Below, piece by piece: positions 51,485 through 62,882 of a stretch of DNA of 64,000 bases. Below the pieces are notes generated by a model. The model saw nothing but the letters and a program-made list of their open reading frames with translations. It was not told the DNA's origin and made no database searches. Positions within the stretch are counted from its first letter, which is position 1. Each line of letters starts with the position of its first letter. The DNA lies in assembly GCF_013364155.1 (NCBI RefSeq), contig NZ_CP054916.1, forward strand, positions 5,825,001 through 5,889,000. The letters run 5' to 3'. Source of the stretch: Streptomyces sp. NA02950. Lineage in GTDB: Bacteria > Actinomycetota > Actinomycetes > Streptomycetales > Streptomycetaceae. Made by a program: the position numbers and the translations under genes.

Positions 51485-51817
51485 ATGGCCGATGGAGGAT
51501 TCACCAAGCTGCCCGGCGGCAGTGTGGTGGTCGCGATCACGCTGCCGCGCCCGCTGGGCGAGGGCGGCGTCCGCGTCCTGGTGCACGCCGCGAACCGTCA
51601 GCGCGCCCTGACCAGGCTGCGCAATCTCGGGCTCCGCGCCGTCTATCTGCGCGGCAACGCCGCACCGCCGACACCCGACGAGGTGACGGCGGTGCTGCAC
51701 CATCCGGACGGGCTGGTCTGGCGCACCGCGCCGGACGGCGGAGGGGAGCTCTGGCACCCCATCGCCGCTCTGCTCAGGCCCCCCGCGGCGCACACTCCCC
51801 AGGGTCTGGCCGGGTAG
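51485..51817 (+). CDS. Conserved hypothetical protein
   Basis: The 110-residue protein has an alpha/beta pattern (SVVVAITLPRPLGEGGVRVL; GLRAVYLRGNAAPPTPDEV) and a C-terminal WHPIAALLRPP. No signal peptide. It stands alone between the protease gene and the convergent pncA. I recognise it only as a Streptomyces protein without known function. Confidence 0.7.
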   Translation: MADGGFTKLPGGSVVVAITLPRPLGEGGVRVLVHAANRQRALTRLRNLGLRAVYLRGNAAPPTPDEVTAVLHHPDGLVWRTAPDGGGELWHPIAALLRPPAAHTPQGLAG

Positions 51818-51851
51818 CGGCCAGGGGGGCGCAGGAGGCGTGCCGCGGTGG

Positions 51852-52436
51852 TCAGACGACCGGGGTGCCGGTCAGCTCCACCCCCGCGGCGCGCATCTCC
51901 TCCAGGGCGCTCCGGGTCGTCCGCTCGGCGACCCCGGCCGTCAGATCCAGCAGGACGCGCGTGGCGAACCCCTCACGGCGCGCGTCCAGCGCCGTGGCCC
52001 GCACACAGTGGTCGGTGGCGATGCCGACGATGTCCACCTCGGTCACCCCGCGCTCGCGCAGCCAGCGCGCCAGCGGGGTGCCGTGCTCGTCGCTGCCCTC
52101 GAAACCGCTGTACGCCGCGGTGTACTGACCCTTGTCGAAGACCGCGTCGATCGCCCCGGAGGCGACGGCGGGCGCGAAATTCGGGTGGAACCCGATGCCC
52201 TCGGTGCCCGCGACACAGTGCGGCGGCCAGCTGTCCACGTAGTCCGGGTTGGCGGAGAAGTGATCACCGGGCTCGATGTGGTGATCACGGGTGGCCACCA
52301 CATGGCGGTAACCGGGCGTCGCCTCCCCGATCAGATCCGTGATGGCGGCGGCGACCTCGGCGCCGCCCTTCACGGCGAGGCTGCCTCCCTCGCAGAAGTC
52401 GTTCTGGACGTCGGCCACAATCAGTGCCCGGTGCAT
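51852..52436 (-). CDS. pncA: Nicotinamidase/pyrazinamidase
   Basis: The 194-residue protein hydrolyses nicotinamide to nicotinic acid for NAD salvage. It has the catalytic Asp in VADVQNDFCEGG (D9), the metal-binding SANPDYVDSWPPHC region (Asp and His) and the nucleophilic Cys in GIATDHCVRATALDA. It lies 137 bases downstream of the nicotinate phosphoribosyltransferase gene, in the same direction, so the two steps are encoded together. Confidence 0.93.
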   Translation of the reverse strand: MHRALIVADVQNDFCEGGSLAVKGGAEVAAAITDLIGEATPGYRHVVATRDHHIEPGDHFSANPDYVDSWPPHCVAGTEGIGFHPNFAPAVASGAIDAVFDKGQYTAAYSGFEGSDEHGTPLARWLRERGVTEVDIVGIATDHCVRATALDARREGFATRVLLDLTAGVAERTTRSALEEMRAAGVELTGTPVV

Positions 52437-52573
52437 GACACACGCCTTCCGACGAGAAACGGACAGGACCGGGAAACCCCTCGGCCCGAAGCGGATGATG
52501 TGGTAGTGGCTGTCACCGAGGGTAGAGACTCGGCGCCGGATACGACAGTGGGCATGGTCCTCGCTCGCCTCCC

Positions 52574-53908
52574 TCAGTTCCGCGGGTATTCGGTGGGGAT
52601 CACCGGCTCACCGCGCGAGAGCTGGGTCGCCGACAGCGGCAGCCCCGCCCGTGCCGCCCGGTGCCGGTCGCGCGCCGCGTCCAGCGGTTCGCGTCCGACG
52701 ATCTCGCCGCCGCGCACCAGCGGCACCACCAGCTCCCGTCCGGCCAGCTCCGCCGGAACCTCGCCGCCGCCGACCACCTCGGCCTCGGCCACCCCGTCCG
52801 CGTCCAGCCGCCGCGCCGCCCACTTGCGACCGCCCACCGAGCTCTTGGCGCCCATGGACTTCTTGGCCACCGGCAGCAGCGGGGCCCCTGGCTCGTCCGA
52901 GTCCGCCCGCGCGACCAGCTTGTAGACCATCGAGCAGGTGGGGTGGCCGCTGCCGGTGACCAGCTGGGTGCCGACCCCGTACGCGTCCACCGGGGCCGCG
53001 GCCAGCGAGGCGATGGCGTACTCGTCGAGATCGCTGGTGACCACGATCCTCGTCCCCTTCGCGCCCAGGTCGTCCAGCTGCTGGCGGACCCGGTGGGCGA
53101 GCAGCAGCAGATCGCCGGAGTCGATGCGCACCGCGCCCAGCTCCGTCCCCGCGACCTCCACGGCGCTGCGCACCGCCTCGGCGACGTCGAAGGTGTCCAC
53201 CAGCAGGGTGGTGGCGCTGCCGAGCGAGTCGACCTGTGCGGTGAAGGCGTCGCGCTCGGTGTCGTGCAGCAGGGTGAAGGCGTGGGCGCTGGTGCCCACG
53301 GTGGGGATGTTGTAGCGGAATCCGGCCGCGAGGTCGGAGGTGCTGGCGAAGCCGCCGACGTACGCGGCGCGCGAGGCGGCTACGGCGGCCAGTTCATGGG
53401 TGCGGCGCGCGCCCATCTCGATCAGCGGGCGGTCGCCTGCGGCCACCGACATCCGGGACGCGGCGGCGGCCACCGCGGAGTCGTGGTTGAGGATGGAGAG
53501 GATGACGGTCTCCAGCAGCACCGCCTCGGCGAAGCTGCCCTCCACCCGCATCACCGGCGAACCGGGGAAGTAGACCTCGCCCTCGGGGTAGCCCCAGATG
53601 TCGCCGGTGAAGCGGTAGTCGGCGAGCCAGGAGAGCGTCGGGGGGTCCACGATCCGGTGGTGCGCGAGGAAGTCGAGCACCGCGGAGTCGAAGCGGAAGT
53701 TCTCGACGGCGTCCAGGACGCGGCCGGTGCCTCCGACGACTCCGTAGCGGCGCCCCTCGGGCAGCCGGCGGGTGAAGACCTCGAAAACCGCACGGCGGTC
53801 GGCGGTGCCGGACCGCAGCGCGGCCTGGAGCATGGTGAGTTCGTACCGGTCGGTGAAGAGGGCGGTCGACGGCACGTCCACCGGCAGTCCCAAGTCCGCA
53901 GTGTCCAT
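52574..53908 (-). CDS. pncB: Nicotinate phosphoribosyltransferase
   Basis: The 444-residue enzyme joins nicotinic acid to PRPP to give nicotinate mononucleotide. Recognisable parts are the N-terminal [35 protein letters not shown], the central [20 protein letters not shown] with AHAFTLLH, and [20 protein letters not shown] near residue 255. The ATG at 53908 gives [20 protein letters not shown]; a longer open frame runs over clpS on the other strand and is not credible. It precedes pncA and is divergent from clpS. Confidence 0.93.
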   Translation of the reverse strand: MDTADLGLPVDVPSTALFTDRYELTMLQAALRSGTADRRAVFEVFTRRLPEGRRYGVVGGTGRVLDAVENFRFDSAVLDFLAHHRIVDPPTLSWLADYRFTGDIWGYPEGEVYFPGSPVMRVEGSFAEAVLLETVILSILNHDSAVAAAASRMSVAAGDRPLIEMGARRTHELAAVAASRAAYVGGFASTSDLAAGFRYNIPTVGTSAHAFTLLHDTERDAFTAQVDSLGSATTLLVDTFDVAEAVRSAVEVAGTELGAVRIDSGDLLLLAHRVRQQLDDLGAKGTRIVVTSDLDEYAIASLAAAPVDAYGVGTQLVTGSGHPTCSMVYKLVARADSDEPGAPLLPVAKKSMGAKSSVGGRKWAARRLDADGVAEAEVVGGGEVPAELAGRELVVPLVRGGEIVGREPLDAARDRHRAARAGLPLSATQLSRGEPVIPTEYPRN

Positions 53909-53998
53909 GGCCCCTATGCTACCCCATTTCTCGTCAAAGTGACGAGATATGGGTGCCGGTTTGCGCGACGGCCCGTACCGGGTGGCAGCATTGGGGGT

Positions 53999-54298
53999 GT
54001 GAGTGTCCCCGTGGAGATCGAGCGCCCAGAGTCCCGTGAAGCGCCGTCGATGGTGCCGGAGCCCGACGTTCCCTGGGTGACGGTGGTGCACAACGACCCC
54101 GTCAACCTCATGAGCTATGTGACATACGTCTTTCAGAGCTACTTCGGCTACTCCAAGGACAAGGCGCACCGACTGATGCTCGATGTCCACCACAAGGGCC
54201 GCGCGATCGTCTCGAGCGGCAGCCGCGAGGAGATGGAACGCGACGTGCAGGCAATGCACGGCTACGGCCTGTGGGCAACCCTCCAGCAGGAGCGCTGA
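53999..54298 (+). CDS. clpS: ClpS adaptor of the Clp protease
   Basis: The 99-residue protein delivers N-degron substrates to ClpAP/ClpCP. It has [40 protein letters not shown] and a short disordered N-terminus, as usual. The GTG follows GGGGG. The stop TGA overlaps the ATG of the DUF2017 gene, an arrangement conserved in actinomycetes. Divergent from pncB. Confidence 0.95.
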   Translation: MSVPVEIERPESREAPSMVPEPDVPWVTVVHNDPVNLMSYVTYVFQSYFGYSKDKAHRLMLDVHHKGRAIVSSGSREEMERDVQAMHGYGLWATLQQER

Positions 54299-54906
54299 TG
54301 TCGGGACGATTCGAACCGCTGCCCGACGGCGGCGCGGCGCTCGCTCTGGACGAGGTCGAGATCTCCATCCTGCGCAGCCTGGCCGTACAGCTCGCGGAGC
54401 TGATCGGCCCCGGTGACCAGCCGGACGGCGCGGCCGATCCGCTGGACGCGCTGTTCGCCGAGGGGCCCAGCAAACCGCCCGCCGACCCGGCGCTGGCCCG
54501 GCTGTTCCCGGACGCCTATGTGGCGCCGGACGCGGAGCTGGGTGCCGACGAGGAGAAGGAGGCGCACGCCGCCTCCGCCGAGTTCCGCCGCTACACCGAG
54601 AACGACCTGCGGGCGCGCAAGCGCGAGGACGCCCTGGCGATGGTGCGCGACCTGGACGCGCTGACCTCCGGTGAGGTCGTCCGGGACCCGGTCGTCCTGG
54701 AGCTGGCGCCGGAGGGGTCCCGGCAGTGGCTCGGCGCCCTCAACGATCTGCGGCTGGCCATCGGCACCCGGCTGGAGGTGACGGACGACGACGACGGCGG
54801 CGAACTGCTCCAGCTGCCGGACTCCGACCCCCGCAAGCCCATGGTGATGGCCTACTTCTGGCTCGGGGGTCTCCAGGAAACGCTCGTGGAAACCCTCCTG
54901 CCGTAG
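54298..54906 (+). CDS. DUF2017 protein, clpS partner
   Basis: The 202-residue acidic protein is a DUF2017 member: FEPLPDGGAALALDEVEISI, a central region with EFRRYTENDLRARKREDALA, and a C-terminal AYFWLGGLQETLVETLL. The ATG overlaps the clpS stop. Its function is unknown; the fixed linkage to clpS hints at a link with protein degradation. Confidence 0.9.
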   Translation: MSGRFEPLPDGGAALALDEVEISILRSLAVQLAELIGPGDQPDGAADPLDALFAEGPSKPPADPALARLFPDAYVAPDAELGADEEKEAHAASAEFRRYTENDLRARKREDALAMVRDLDALTSGEVVRDPVVLELAPEGSRQWLGALNDLRLAIGTRLEVTDDDDGGELLQLPDSDPRKPMVMAYFWLGGLQETLVETLLP

Positions 54907-55101
54907 TCACGGAGTGTTCGTTTAGAGGATGCTCAAGTCCGGATAACGATCGCGTCACTGCGGTCGTTCGGTTTGTTGCGCCGGTTAACGTTTGTCCGCT
55001 TCTTCCTGTGGTCTGCCGCACAAACGCCTGAGTGGATCAGTGCCGCGGGCGTGGTAAATCTTCACGATCGCCAGCCGCCACAGAAGGAAAGGCGCAGCAC
55101 T

Positions 55102-56526
55102 ATGACCTCAGTGGCTCCTGAAGAGGGCTATGAGCGCGGCCTCGGCAGCCGCCAGGTCCAGATGATCGCCATTGGTGGTGCCATCGGTGTCGGCCTGTTC
55201 ATGGGCGCCGGTGCGAACATCGCCAAGGCGGGACCCAGCATCATCCTGATGTACGCCCTCGCCGGCGTGATCATCTTCTTCATCATGCGAGCGCTCGGCG
55301 AGCTGCTCCTCTACCGGCCGGTCTCGGGCTCCTTCGCGGAGTACGCCCGTGAGTTCCTCGGCCCGTTCTTCGGTTATGTCACCGGATGGACGTACTGGCT
55401 GATGTGGGTGGTGACCGGCATGGCCGAGCTCACCGCCGCGGCCATCTACATCCACTTCTGGTTCCCCTCGATCCCCCAGTGGGTCAGCGCCCTGGTCTTC
55501 CTGGTGGTGCTCTTCGGGGTCAATCTGATTTCGGTCAAGATCTTCGGTGAGGTCGAGTTCTGGTTCTCGATGATCAAGGTCACCGCGATCATCGGCATGA
55601 TCGTCATCGGTCTCGGTGTGCTCACCCTGGGCTTCTCCGACGCCGGTGACACCGCCGCGGCCTCCAACCTCTGGGCCCACCACGGCGTCTTCCCGAACGG
55701 CATCGGCGACAGCCTGATGACCCTCCAGGGCGTCATGTTCGCCTACCTGGCCGTCGAACTGGTCGGCGTCACCGCCGGTGAGTCCGAGGACCCGCAGAAG
55801 ACCCTGCCCAAGGCGATCAACACGCTGCCCTGGCGCATCCTGATCTTCTACGTCGGTGCGCTGGTGGTCCTGCTGGCCGTCGTCAAGTGGACCGAGTTCT
55901 CCGCGGGCGAGAGCCCCTTCGTGCACGCGTTCTCGAAGATCGGCATCCCCTTCGCGGCGGGCATCGTCAACTTCGTCGTCCTCACCGCGGCCCTGTCCTC
56001 GTGCAACTCCGGTATGTACTCCACCGGCCGGATGCTGCGCGACCTCGCCTCCAACAGCGAGGCCCCCGGGGCCTTCGGCAAGCTCAACTCCCGCAAGACC
56101 CCGGCCGTGGGCATCACCGTCTCCGTCGCCCTGATGGGCATCGGCGTGGTCCTCAACTACGTCGTCCCGGAGAAGGCGTTCACCTACGTCACCTCGGTCG
56201 CCACCGCCGCCGGTATCTGGGCGTGGATGATGATCCTCGTCAGCCACATCAAGTACCGCCGCGCGGTGACCCAGGGCCGCCTCCCGGCCTCGTCCTTCCC
56301 GGCCCCGGGCGGCTCCGCCTTCAGCTGGGTCGCGCTGATCTTCCTCTTCCTGGTCACCGGGATGATCGCGTACGACAAGGACGCCCGTGTCTCGCTGTAC
56401 GTCGGTGCGGGCTGGGCGGTCTGCCTGGTGATCGGCTGGATCGTCCTCAAGCGCCTCGGCCGCGTCCCGGACCTTCCCCGGGTCGCGCCGGACGCCGAGG
56501 GCGAGAAGGAACTCGCCCGCAAGTAA
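55102..56526 (+). CDS. Amino-acid permease (APC superfamily)
   Basis: The 474-residue protein has twelve hydrophobic segments and the amino-acid transporter consensus, for example GLGSRQVQMIAIGGAIGVGL near residue 13 and FMGAGANIAKAGPSIILMYA. EYAREFLGPFFGYVTGWTYW follows in helix 3. The C-terminus is charged. It would import amino acids such as GABA, lysine or aromatic residues by proton symport; the substrate is not readable. AAGGAAAGG precedes the ATG. A terminator follows. Confidence 0.92.
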   Translation: MTSVAPEEGYERGLGSRQVQMIAIGGAIGVGLFMGAGANIAKAGPSIILMYALAGVIIFFIMRALGELLLYRPVSGSFAEYAREFLGPFFGYVTGWTYWLMWVVTGMAELTAAAIYIHFWFPSIPQWVSALVFLVVLFGVNLISVKIFGEVEFWFSMIKVTAIIGMIVIGLGVLTLGFSDAGDTAAASNLWAHHGVFPNGIGDSLMTLQGVMFAYLAVELVGVTAGESEDPQKTLPKAINTLPWRILIFYVGALVVLLAVVKWTEFSAGESPFVHAFSKIGIPFAAGIVNFVVLTAALSSCNSGMYSTGRMLRDLASNSEAPGAFGKLNSRKTPAVGITVSVALMGIGVVLNYVVPEKAFTYVTSVATAAGIWAWMMILVSHIKYRRAVTQGRLPASSFPAPGGSAFSWVALIFLFLVTGMIAYDKDARVSLYVGAGWAVCLVIGWIVLKRLGRVPDLPRVAPDAEGEKELARK

Positions 56527-56562
56527 CGGCATGGCGGCGGCGCCCTCGGGCGGCTGTCGCGG

Positions 56563-56592
56563 ACGGGCCCCGGACCGCTGTCCGGGGCCCGT
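56563..56592 (+). terminator. Permease gene terminator
   Basis: A perfect 13-bp stem (56563-56575 with 56580-56592) with a 4-base loop, followed by TCCCGTTCGT. Confidence 0.88.
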
Positions 56593-56708
56593 TCCCGTTC
56601 GTGGCCCGTTCGTGGCCCGTCCGTCTCTCGTCCCTCTCTCGACCGTCCGCGGCCGCCGGGCCCGGAGGCCCCGCGCGGCCCGCCAAACGGCTTTCCTATT
56701 CTGTGGCC

Positions 56709-57131
56709 ATGCTGACCATCACCCAGGCCCTCCGCGACCAGATCGTGGCGCACGCCCGCGCCGACCACCCCGACGAGGCGTGCGGCGTGATCGCGGGACC
56801 GGCCGGAAGCGGCCGACCCGAGCGGTTCATCCCCATGCTGAACGCGGCCCGCTCACCCACGTTCTACGAGTTCGACTCGGGCGATCTGCTCAAGCTCTAC
56901 CGCGAGATGGACGACCGCGACGAGGAGCCCGTCGTCATCTACCACTCGCACACCGCCACCGAGGCGTACCCCTCCCGCACCGACATCTCCTACGCCAACG
57001 AGCCGGGCGCCCACTACGTCCTGGTCTCCACCGCCGACGCGGACGGCGCGGGCGAGTTCCAGTTCCGCTCGTTCCGGATCGTGGACGGCGAGGTCACCGA
57101 GGAGGAGGTCGAGGTCGTCGAGGCGTACTGA
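56709..57131 (+). CDS. mec: JAMM/M67 metallopeptidase of the cysteine synthesis module
   Basis: The 140-residue protein has the JAMM site YHSHTATEAYPSRTDISYA (zinc His pair and Asp) plus the Glu in DEACGVIAG near residue 24. In actinomycetes such proteins (Mec+) cleave the C-terminus of the sulfur-carrier CysO to release the new cysteine. It is the first gene of the module, with cysO and cysM 320 bases downstream. The ATG follows no strong ribosome site (TGTGGCCATG). Confidence 0.92.
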   Translation: MLTITQALRDQIVAHARADHPDEACGVIAGPAGSGRPERFIPMLNAARSPTFYEFDSGDLLKLYREMDDRDEEPVVIYHSHTATEAYPSRTDISYANEPGAHYVLVSTADADGAGEFQFRSFRIVDGEVTEEEVEVVEAY

Positions 57132-57220
57132 GCGCGCGCGATCTCGTATACCGGTACCTACTCGTCCGTATCGCGGGACATATTTCCTGGGGTCCGAGCG
57201 GGAATCGATACGATGAGTCC

Positions 57221-57337
57221 ATGGTTTTCGATGACGTGAGCGACAAGACGCCGGGCATGCTGCTCGTGGCGCGGCTCCACGTCGACCTGTGCAGGCTCGC
57301 CAGCGCGATCTGTCCGCAGCGCGCCGTGGCCGCCTGA
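57221..57337 (+). CDS. Putative leader peptide upstream of cysO-cysM
   Basis: The 38-residue frame reads MVFDDVSDKTPGMLLVARLH and then VDLCRLASAICPQ. The pattern LxxRLHVDLCRLASAICP matches the short leader peptides that precede sulfur-assimilation genes in Streptomyces. Two Cys codons near the end would stall ribosomes when cysteine is scarce. TACGAT at 57209-57214 ends six bases before the ATG, so the transcript is probably leaderless. A GC hairpin lies between the peptide and cysO. Confidence 0.75.
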   Translation: MVFDDVSDKTPGMLLVARLHVDLCRLASAICPQRAVAA

Positions 57338-57394
57338 TCCCGCGGTACCCGTACCAGACCTGCCCCGCGCCGCCGTGCGCACCCGCCACGCCCG

Positions 57395-57411
57395 CCCGGA
57401 GCCCCTCCGGG
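57395..57411 (+). promoter_or_regulatory. Hairpin between leader peptide and cysO
   Basis: CCCGGAG pairs with CTCCGGG around CCC. It lies 41 bases before the cysO start and could block translation or cause pausing unless the leader ribosome stalls. Confidence 0.45.
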
Positions 57412-57450
57412 ACCCGGCCTTCCACCCCGCCCTCCGACAGGAGCTCCTGA

Positions 57451-58680
<1,230 letters not shown>

Positions 58681-58860
58681 CGGCCGCGGGGGGCGGCAGG
58701 GCCCGGGTCCCTTCGGCTCCGTCCTGGTGATTCCGCCCACAACGCGGGCCCGTGGAGGAGCTACCTGGGCTTTAGCGCCTTACGCTCGTGGGCACCGCAT
58801 GACCCCCCGCACCCGCCCATGGCCCTCGGCATGGGGACCCCCCAAGGAGGTTCCTGCTCC

Positions 58861-59613
58861 ATGAAGCTCACCGTCGTCGGATGCTCAGGGTCGTTCCCGT
58901 CCGCGGAATCGGCCTGTTCGAGCTACCTCGTAGAGGCCGACGGCTTCCGGCTGCTCCTCGACATGGGCAATGGCGCCCTGGGCGAGTTGCAGCGCCACTG
59001 CGGTCTCTACGACCTCGACGCCGTGCTCCTCTCCCATCTGCACCCCGATCACTGCATCGACATGTGCGGATACTTCGTGGCGCGCTACTACCGCCACGAC
59101 GGCGGCCGGGCCGAGGCGATCCCCGTCCACGGACCGGAGGACACCGAGCGGCGGCTGGTGCAGGCCTACGACGACGTCCCCGACGAGAAGGCCATGCGGG
59201 AGGTCTTCGACTTCCGCACCCTGACGCCCGGCACCTTCGAGGTCGGCCCGTTCACGGTGCGCGCCGAGCGGGTCTGCCACCCGGTGGAGGCGTTCGGCTT
59301 CCGGATCGAGCACGGCGGCCGCACGCTGGTCTACTCGGGCGACACCGGCCCGTGTGAGGCCCTGGTGGAGCTGGCTCGGGGCGCGGACCTCTTTTTGTGC
59401 GAGGCGGCCTTCACGCACGGCAAGGAGGACATCCCGGAGCTGCACCTCAACGGGCGCCAGGCGGGCGAGCACGCCCGTCGGGCCGGGGTGGACTCCCTGG
59501 TGCTGACCCATATCCCGCCGTGGACGGATCCGCAGATCAACCAGCGGGACGCACAGCAGGTCTTCGGGGGCCCGGTGGAACTGGCGAAGGCGGGCGCGGT
59601 CTACGAGGTCTAG
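58861..59613 (+). CDS. Metallo-beta-lactamase-fold hydrolase (RNase Z-like/cyclic phosphodiesterase-like)
   Basis: The 250-residue protein has the metal site SHLHPDHCIDMCGYF, a His in ERVCHPVEAFGFRIEHGG, an Asp in YSGDTGPCEALVELARGADL and a terminal His in LTHIPPW. The pattern fits the ElaC-like group, which act on tRNA precursors or other phosphodiesters; the substrate is not known. AAGGAGG lies 13 bases before the ATG at 58861. It is convergent with nagE across a strong terminator. Confidence 0.88.
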   Translation: MKLTVVGCSGSFPSAESACSSYLVEADGFRLLLDMGNGALGELQRHCGLYDLDAVLLSHLHPDHCIDMCGYFVARYYRHDGGRAEAIPVHGPEDTERRLVQAYDDVPDEKAMREVFDFRTLTPGTFEVGPFTVRAERVCHPVEAFGFRIEHGGRTLVYSGDTGPCEALVELARGADLFLCEAAFTHGKEDIPELHLNGRQAGEHARRAGVDSLVLTHIPPWTDPQINQRDAQQVFGGPVELAKAGAVYEV

Positions 59614-59633
59614 GCCGCCGGAATACAGATCCG

Positions 59634-59687
59634 ACGGACGGCGATGCGCCGGACCGGAGGGAACCGGTCCGGCGCATCGCCGTCCGT
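59634..59687. terminator. Bidirectional terminator between the MBL gene and nagE
   Basis: A perfect 24-bp stem (59634-59657 with 59664-59687) and a 6-base loop lie between the convergent genes. Confidence 0.95.
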
Positions 59688-59708
59688 GTCCGAGGGCGCG
59701 GGGAAGCG

Positions 59709-60953
<1,245 letters not shown>

Positions 60954-61001
60954 CGGATTCCTCCTGGTGAGGCGGGCTCTCGGGGAAGGGGCGGCCCGCA
61001 G

Positions 61002-61033
61002 TATGGTCTACACCACAAGTGGTGTAGACCTGT
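61002..61033. promoter_or_regulatory. Two adjacent DasR (dre) sites
   Basis: TATGGTCTACACCACA (61002-61017) and AGTGGTGTAGACCTGT (61018-61033) lie side by side, 49-80 bases upstream of the nagE start. The second matches 14 of 16 bases of the known consensus AGTGGTCTAGACCAGT; the first is slightly weaker. DasR (GntR family) represses GlcNAc uptake genes until GlcN-6-P binds. Confidence 0.85.
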
Positions 61034-61073
61034 TGTAGCACGTGAGGATCCGATAAAGGAATCCATCGTTTCA

Positions 61074-61089
61074 TGTGGTCTGAACCACC
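61074..61089. promoter_or_regulatory. Weak dre-like site
   Basis: TGTGGTCTGAACCACC keeps the TGGTCT and ACCA halves but differs in the two central bases. It may be a low-affinity DasR site, midway between the two genes. Confidence 0.45.
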
Positions 61090-61134
61090 GATGTCCAGGG
61101 GTGCCAGGGTGCCATCGAGGGCATCAACCCGCAT

Positions 61135-61150
61135 AATGGTGTAGACCACT
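61135..61150. promoter_or_regulatory. DasR (dre) site near nagF
   Basis: AATGGTGTAGACCACT matches 14 of 16 bases of ACTGGTCTAGACCACT. It lies 111-126 bases before the nagF ATG. Confidence 0.85.
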
Positions 61151-61260
61151 TGGGAGGGCGAACCGACATGGCCCTGCGAAGGTGGGCCGGCGTGGTTAAC
61201 GTAGATGAACCGCTCGCCGGTATCCCGGAATCCCGAAGGGCCGAGACAACAGGAGTGGAC

Positions 61261-61494
61261 ATGGCCAGCAAGGCTGAGAAGATCGTCACGGGGCTCGGCG
61301 GACTCGACAACATCATCGAGGTCGAGGGCTGCATCACGCGCCTGCGCACCGAGGTCAAGGACCCCTCCCTCGTCGACGAGGCCGTCCTGAAGGCGGCGGG
61401 CGCCCATGGCGTGGTGAAGATGGGCAGCGCGATCCAGGTGGTCATCGGCACCGACGCCGACCCCGTCGCCGCCGACATCGAGGACATGATGTGA
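61261..61494 (+). CDS. nagF: PTS N-acetylglucosamine-specific IIB component
   Basis: The 77-residue IIB protein carries the phosphorylated Cys in EVEGCITRLRTEVKDPS (C24) and ends in VIGTDADPVAADIEDMM. It relays phosphate from IIA to the sugar in NagE. The ATG at 61261 follows AGGAG at ideal spacing (ACAGGAGTGGACATG); the frame is open further upstream, but those residues do not fit the family. Divergent from nagE with dre sites between. Confidence 0.92.
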   Translation: MASKAEKIVTGLGGLDNIIEVEGCITRLRTEVKDPSLVDEAVLKAAGAHGVVKMGSAIQVVIGTDADPVAADIEDMM

Positions 61495-61554
61495 CCACCC
61501 GGTGAGTCACGCCTCCCGCGCGACAGGGCCCCGCTCCGCCCCGGCGGTTTCTAG

Positions 61555-62830
61555 GGGTCGTTGCAACACGTGGTCGTGTTGATCAGGCCGCGAGCAGTTT
61601 ATGCAGGCGCTCGGCTGGGGTTTCCCAGCCGAGCGTTTTGCGTGGGCGGCGGTTGAGCTGGTCGGCGACGGCGGCCAGGTGCTCGGGGCCGTGGGCGGAC
61701 AGGTCGGTGCCCTTGGGGAAGTACTGACGGAGCAGTCCGTTGGTGTTCTCGTTCGAGCCGCGCTGCCAGGGGCTGGCGGGGTCGCAGAAGTAGACCGGGA
61801 TGTCGGTGGCGAGGGTGAACTCGCCGTGGCGGGCCATCTCGCTGCCCTGGTCCCAGGTCAGGGACCGTTTCAGCTGGGCGGGCAGGGTCTGGACTGTGGT
61901 TGTCAGCGCTCCCAGGACGGCCTCGGCGCCGTGGTCGCCGGGCAGATGCAGGAGCATGGCGTAGCGGGTCGCGCGTTCCACCAGGGTGCCGATCGCGGAC
62001 TTCCCGTCCTTGCCGATGATCAGGTCGCCTTCCCAGTGGCCGGGCAGGGCCCGGTCCTCGGCCTCGGCGGGCCGTTCGCTGATCATCACCATCGGGGTGG
62101 TGAACCGCGGCTGGCGGCAGTTGGCCTGCTTCTGCGGCTTGCGGCGGGCCCGCCCCGAGCGCAGGGTGCCGGCGAGCTCGCGCCGTAGCCGGCCTCTGCC
62201 CTGGACGTAAAGGGCCTGGTAGACGGTCTCGTGGACCACGTGCATCTCCGGCCGGTCGGGGAACTGTGCCCGCAGAGCGTGGCATACCTGCTCCGGGCTC
62301 CACTTCTCGTCCAGCATCGCCTGGACGGCGGCCCGCAGCTCGGGGTTCTCGCTGATCTTCCGGCGCTTGGGGCGGGGCCGGCGGGCATCCGCGCGGGCCT
62401 GGGCCGCGTAGGGCCGGTACTGACCGCTGCCCGGGTGCCGGTTGCGGCGGATCTCCCGGCTGATCGTGGACGGACTGCGGCCCAGCTCGGCCGCGATCGC
62501 CCGGACCGTCGCCTTCTCACGCAGCCGGTCGGCGATGTGGATCCGGTCGGCCTCGCACAGGTACCGCGACGGCGCAGAAGGCGGCCCCACCGAGTTGATC
62601 GGTGGGGCCGCCTTGTTGCTGCCGGACACGCCGCGTCCGTAGCGCCAGCGTTTCCCGGTCCGCCGGTTGATCCCGACAATCCGGCACGCTTCCGTGTTGC
62701 TCACGCCCTGCTGCATGAGCCGGAAGTATGCCTCCCGCTCACGAGTGAGCTTCCTGGGTCCCTGCGGCTGCCGGTCCTCACGGATCTCGAAGTCCATGCC
62801 ACCCCTTGAGCTGGGGTGTTGCAACGACTC
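61555..62830. mobile_element. IS30-family insertion sequence (1,276 bp)
   Basis: Imperfect terminal inverted repeats are GGGTCGTTGCAACACG (left) and GAGTCGTTGCAACACC (right, inverted). CTAG flanks the element on both sides (61551-61554 and 62831-62834) and is the apparent target duplication. It holds one transposase gene of the IS30 family, intact. Confidence 0.88.
61583..62797 (-). CDS. IS30-family transposase
   Basis: The 404-residue protein has an N-terminal helix-turn-helix (TVRAIAAELGRSPSTISREI), the conserved IS30 block SPEQVCHALRAQFPDRPEMH and a DDE integrase core. Its acidic residues lie in LPGHWEGDLIIG (Asp), LTWDQGSEMARH (Asp) and RGSNENTNGLLRQYFPKGTD (Glu). The ATG at 62797 follows AAGGGG; the frame is open to the end of the inverted repeat. 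The gene appears functional. Confidence 0.93.
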   Translation of the reverse strand: MDFEIREDRQPQGPRKLTREREAYFRLMQQGVSNTEACRIVGINRRTGKRWRYGRGVSGSNKAAPPINSVGPPSAPSRYLCEADRIHIADRLREKATVRAIAAELGRSPSTISREIRRNRHPGSGQYRPYAAQARADARRPRPKRRKISENPELRAAVQAMLDEKWSPEQVCHALRAQFPDRPEMHVVHETVYQALYVQGRGRLRRELAGTLRSGRARRKPQKQANCRQPRFTTPMVMISERPAEAEDRALPGHWEGDLIIGKDGKSAIGTLVERATRYAMLLHLPGDHGAEAVLGALTTTVQTLPAQLKRSLTWDQGSEMARHGEFTLATDIPVYFCDPASPWQRGSNENTNGLLRQYFPKGTDLSAHGPEHLAAVADQLNRRPRKTLGWETPAERLHKLLAA

Positions 62831-62882
62831 CTAGAACCCAAGCCCGGACCGGGGCCCTCCGGGTTGCCGATAGGCTCATCCC

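Larger units (their letters stand above)
61525..62858. repeat. Palindrome split by the IS30 element
   Basis: AGGGCCCCG (61525-61533) and CGGGGCCCT (62850-62858) are exact complements at nearly equal distances from the insertion point. TCCG/CGGA and GGTT/AACC continue the symmetry inward to CTAG. Before the insertion it was one hairpin of about 65 bases between nagF and rph, plausibly a terminator. Confidence 0.75.
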
